This document shows positions 7,933-10,176 of a stretch of 10,176 nucleotides of DNA, piece by piece. Positions within the stretch are counted from its first letter, which is position 1. Each line of letters begins with the position of its first letter. The stretch comes from an uncultured Lysobacter sp. (GTDB lineage Bacteria > Pseudomonadota > Gammaproteobacteria > Xanthomonadales > Xanthomonadaceae): NCBI GenBank assembly GCA_943913335.1, contig CALTXS010000017.1, positions 1-10,176 of the forward strand. The letters are read 5' to 3'. The position numbers and the translations under genes are program-made. A model generated the notes under the pieces. It worked only from the letters and a program-made list of their open reading frames with translations. It made no database searches and had not been told where the DNA came from.

Positions 7933-8379
7933 ATGAAATCCAAGATCGTTGCCGCCCTGCTCGCCGCACCTCTTATGGCGGTCTCGTTTGCTGCTATGGC
8001 TCAATCGACCCCGGTCGGCAAGTGGGTCACTATCGACGACAGCACCAAGAAGCCAAAGTCTGTCGTAGAGATCACGGACAACGCCGGCGTGCTGCAAGGC
8101 AAGGTCATCAAGGTTCTGCAATCGGATCAAGGTCCACATCCGGTCTGCAAGAAATGCACCGGTTCTAACCAGAACAAACCGATCGAGGGCCTGACCATCA
8201 TCTCCAACGTCAAGAAGAACGGTTCGGTCTGGGATGGCGGCCAAATCCTGGATCCGGCAACGGGCAAGACCTATTCGGTTAAGATGACCCCGGCCGCCAA
8301 CGGCAAGTCCATGCAAGTGCGCGGCTTTATGGGCGTCTCGCTGCTGGGTCGCACTCAAGTGTGGCAGCGTCAGAACTGA
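7933..8379 (+). CDS. Exported DUF2147 family protein
   Basis: This is a 148-residue secreted protein of unknown function. A clear signal peptide (MKSKIVAALLAAPLMAVSFAAMA, cleavage likely after A23) precedes a DUF2147 domain of about 120 residues: GKWVTIDD (29-36), the VCKKC cysteine pair C72/C75, NKPIEGLTII (81-90), VWDGGQILDPATGKTYS (99-115) and VRGFMGVSLLGRTQVWQR (129-146). DUF2147 proteins are small lipocalin-like beta-barrel proteins found in many Gram-negative bacteria, and no activity is firmly assigned. The start is fixed by a strong Shine-Dalgarno AAGGAG (7920-7925) seven bases before the ATG; the longer open frame from 7756 lacks support. It has its own terminator and is therefore likely monocistronic. 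Whether it works with the adjacent TonB receptor is unknown. Confidence 0.92.
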   Translation: MKSKIVAALLAAPLMAVSFAAMAQSTPVGKWVTIDDSTKKPKSVVEITDNAGVLQGKVIKVLQSDQGPHPVCKKCTGSNQNKPIEGLTIISNVKKNGSVWDGGQILDPATGKTYSVKMTPAANGKSMQVRGFMGVSLLGRTQVWQRQN

Positions 8380-8412
8380 TCTGCACACGGAGCTAGCATT
8401 TTTAGCTGACAG

Positions 8413-8439
8413 GGCCCGCAATTGCGGGCCTTGTTGTTG
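8413..8439 (+). terminator. Intrinsic terminator of the DUF2147 gene
   Basis: GGCCCGC (8413-8419) pairs perfectly with GCGGGCC (8424-8430) around an AATT loop. It is followed by TTGTTGTTG. The hairpin begins 34 bases after the stop codon. Its tail runs into the metG promoter region. Confidence 0.88.
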
Positions 8440-8447
8440 GGCCTACA

Positions 8448-8456
8448 TGCGATAAT
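8448..8456 (+). promoter_or_regulatory. Extended -10 promoter candidate for metG
   Basis: TGCGATAAT matches the extended -10 consensus TGnTATAAT at all but one position. The predicted transcription start is near 8463, about 23 bases before the metG ATG. A proper -35 is lacking, which fits extended -10 promoters; the hexamer at 17-bp spacing falls inside the upstream terminator. Confidence 0.5.
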
Positions 8457-8485
8457 GGGCGTCTTTCCCACAGTTTCTGCGACAC

Positions 8486-10176
8486 ATGACCGTACCTGCC
8501 CTCGTCACCGCTGCCCTGCCGTATGCCAACGGACCGCTTCATTTGGGCCATTTGCTCGGCTATATTCAGTCCGACATCTGGGTCCGCGCTCAGCGGCTTG
8601 AGGGGCGTACTGTGCACTTTGTCTGTGCTGATGACACCCACGGCACACCGATCATGCTGGCGGCACAAAAACAGAACCTGACGCCCGAGGCCTATATCGG
8701 CGGGATTCAGGCTGAGCATGCCGCAGACTTTAGCGCGTTCAATGTCGACTTCGACATTTTCGGATCCACCAATGCCGGATCCAACCTGGAGCTGACTACC
8801 GAGATCTATCGTCGCCTTCGTGCCAACGGGCACATCACTAGCCGGTCGGTAGAACAACTGTACGATCCGCAGCAGGGCATGTTCCTGCCGGACCGTTACG
8901 TTAAAGGCGAATGCCCCAACTGCGGCACAGCGGATCAGTATGGCGACAACTGCGAACATTGTGGTGCCACCTATCAGCCTACTGAACTCAAGAATCCGAT
9001 TTCCGTACTGAGCGGCGCCACGCCGGAGTTGCGTGAATCGGAACATTACTTCTTCGAAGTCGGCCAGTTTACTGAATTCCTGCGCGAGTGGCTCAGCGGC
9101 GACGTCGCCATCGATCCCGTGAAAGCCAAGCTGTCCGAATGGCTGCGCGCCGAGGGTGGTTTGCGTGCATGGGACATCAGCCGTGATGCGCCCTATTTCG
9201 GCTTTGAAGTACCCGATGCGCCGGGCAAGTATCTCTATGTCTGGCTGGATGCGCCGATTGGCTATCTGTCCACGTTTAAAGATCTGGCTAAGCAACAGGG
9301 CATTGATGCGGATTCGTTCCTTAATGCCGAATCCGTTGCGGAACTGCATCACTTTATCGGCAAGGACATCGTGAATTTCCATGGCCTGTTCTGGCCGGCT
9401 GTGCTGCAAGGTTCCGGCTTGCGTGCGCCGACTCGTTTGCATGTCAACGGCTACGTAACGGTTAACGGGGCCAAGATGTCCAAGTCGCGCGGCACTTTTA
9501 TTACTGCGCGCAGCTTCCTGGACTCTAAGCTCAATCCGGAGCATCTGCGTTATTACTTTGCCGCCAAGTCCAACGGCGCAATTGATGACGTCGATCTCAA
9601 CCTCGAAGACTTTGCCCAACGCGTCAACTCCGATGTTGTCGGCAAGTTCGTCAATCTGGCCTCCCGCTCGGCCGGTTTTATCACGACCCGTTTCGAAGGC
9701 CGTCTCGCCGACCGACTCGACGACGCAGCCATGCATTCACGCTTTGCGGATGCCTTAGGTGCTGTGCGTCAGGCCTATCTGGACAACGAACCGGCTACTG
9801 CCCTGCGTCTGATCATGGCCCTGGCCGATGAAGCCAATCGCTATGTCGATGATCGCAAGCCCTGGGTGCTGGCCAAGGATCCGGAACGCCTCGCCGAGCT
9901 GCATCTGGTCTGCACCCAAATCTGCAACCTGTTCCGCGTTCTGAACATTGCGCTGAAGCCCGTGATGCCGCAAATGACGGCGCAGGCGGAGTCATTCCTC
10001 AACGACCCGATCAGTAGCTGGGATGATGCCCAACGACCGTTGCTTGATCACCTGATCAGCAAGTACAGCAATCTGAGTGGCCGCGTTGATGTCGCAACCG
10101 CCGTTGCACTGGCCACACCGGCGCAATCGCATGCTGCGTCGGCCACGGCATCCAACAAGCCTGCAAAGAACAAGAG
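8486..10176 (+). CDS. metG: Methionyl-tRNA synthetase, 3' end outside the window
   Basis: This class I aminoacyl-tRNA synthetase charges tRNA(Met) and is essential for translation. 563 codons are visible with no stop before the right edge; E. coli MetG has 677 residues, so the C-terminal tRNA-binding/dimerisation domain is cut off. The Rossmann catalytic domain begins with LVTAALPYANGPLHLGH, whose HLGH (19-22) is the HIGH motif. The zinc-binding knuckle has C143, C146, C156 and C159. KMSKS is at 330-334. The helical anticodon-binding domain contains RKPWVLAK, whose W460 sits where E. coli W461 reads the CAU anticodon. The last visible residues are an Ala/Lys-rich linker. The ATG at 8486 gives the usual short N-terminus; no clear Shine-Dalgarno sequence precedes it. 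It is transcribed away from mrp. Confidence 0.97.
   Translation, partial: MTVPALVTAALPYANGPLHLGHLLGYIQSDIWVRAQRLEGRTVHFVCADDTHGTPIMLAAQKQNLTPEAYIGGIQAEHAADFSAFNVDFDIFGSTNAGSNLELTTEIYRRLRANGHITSRSVEQLYDPQQGMFLPDRYVKGECPNCGTADQYGDNCEHCGATYQPTELKNPISVLSGATPELRESEHYFFEVGQFTEFLREWLSGDVAIDPVKAKLSEWLRAEGGLRAWDISRDAPYFGFEVPDAPGKYLYVWLDAPIGYLSTFKDLAKQQGIDADSFLNAESVAELHHFIGKDIVNFHGLFWPAVLQGSGLRAPTRLHVNGYVTVNGAKMSKSRGTFITARSFLDSKLNPEHLRYYFAAKSNGAIDDVDLNLEDFAQRVNSDVVGKFVNLASRSAGFITTRFEGRLADRLDDAAMHSRFADALGAVRQAYLDNEPATALRLIMALADEANRYVDDRKPWVLAKDPERLAELHLVCTQICNLFRVLNIALKPVMPQMTAQAESFLNDPISSWDDAQRPLLDHLISKYSNLSGRVDVATAVALATPAQSHAASATASNKPAKNK

Noticed and set aside
8402..9736. 444-codon open frame on the minus strand
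   Set aside because: It is antisense to metG, whose HIGH, zinc and KMSKS motifs are clear, and it also crosses the intergenic terminator.
1..10176. CRISPR arrays, tRNA/rRNA genes, insertion sequences, retrons, toxin-antitoxin or phage-defence genes
   Set aside because: No regularly spaced repeats, RNA gene signatures, transposase, reverse transcriptase or other defence motifs were seen in any frame.

Overview
This window looks like the chromosome of a free-living gammaproteobacterium, most likely from or near the Xanthomonadales/Lysobacterales. Three things point there: a short Mrp ATPase without the N-terminal MIP18 (DUF59) domain, a large TonB-dependent receptor of the type common in xanthomonads, and the dcd-mrp-metG neighbourhood known from Pseudomonas and xanthomonads. 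This placement is inference from protein features and gene order, not from a marker gene. Base composition looks moderately GC-rich by eye. There are no transposases, integrases, CRISPR arrays, tRNAs or rRNAs.

Layout. Positions 1-816 hold the C-terminal half of a YjgR (DUF853, HerA-like) ATPase. It is followed after two bases by greB (819-1295), probably translationally coupled. rimO (1298-2629, minus) converges on greB, and a 16-bp palindrome covers both stop codons. rimO diverges from a HIT-family protein gene (2699-3115, plus) across a 69-bp gap with a perfect minus-strand -10 box. The HIT gene converges on dcd (3126-3692, minus). dcd lies 79 bp downstream of mrp (3772-4611, minus), with an inverted repeat and a -10-like box between them. 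mrp has the best sigma-70-like promoter in the window.

Between mrp and metG lie two envelope genes: a TonB-dependent receptor (about 4791-7716) and a small exported DUF2147 protein (7933-8379). Each is followed by a convincing intrinsic terminator. metG (8486 onward) runs off the right edge.

Most of the window is housekeeping: transcript-cleavage factor, ribosomal protein S12 methylthiotransferase, dCTP deaminase, Fe-S carrier ATPase and methionyl-tRNA synthetase. The envelope pair looks like an accessory insertion into a conserved neighbourhood. The most notable anomaly is the 5' end of the TonB receptor. The only plausible ATG (4791) is out of frame with the encoded signal peptide and plug domain, and removing one G from the GGG at 4793-4795 restores a 974-residue protein. 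I found no convincing new multi-gene system; the remaining findings are modest. No gene-free stretch exceeds 300 bases.
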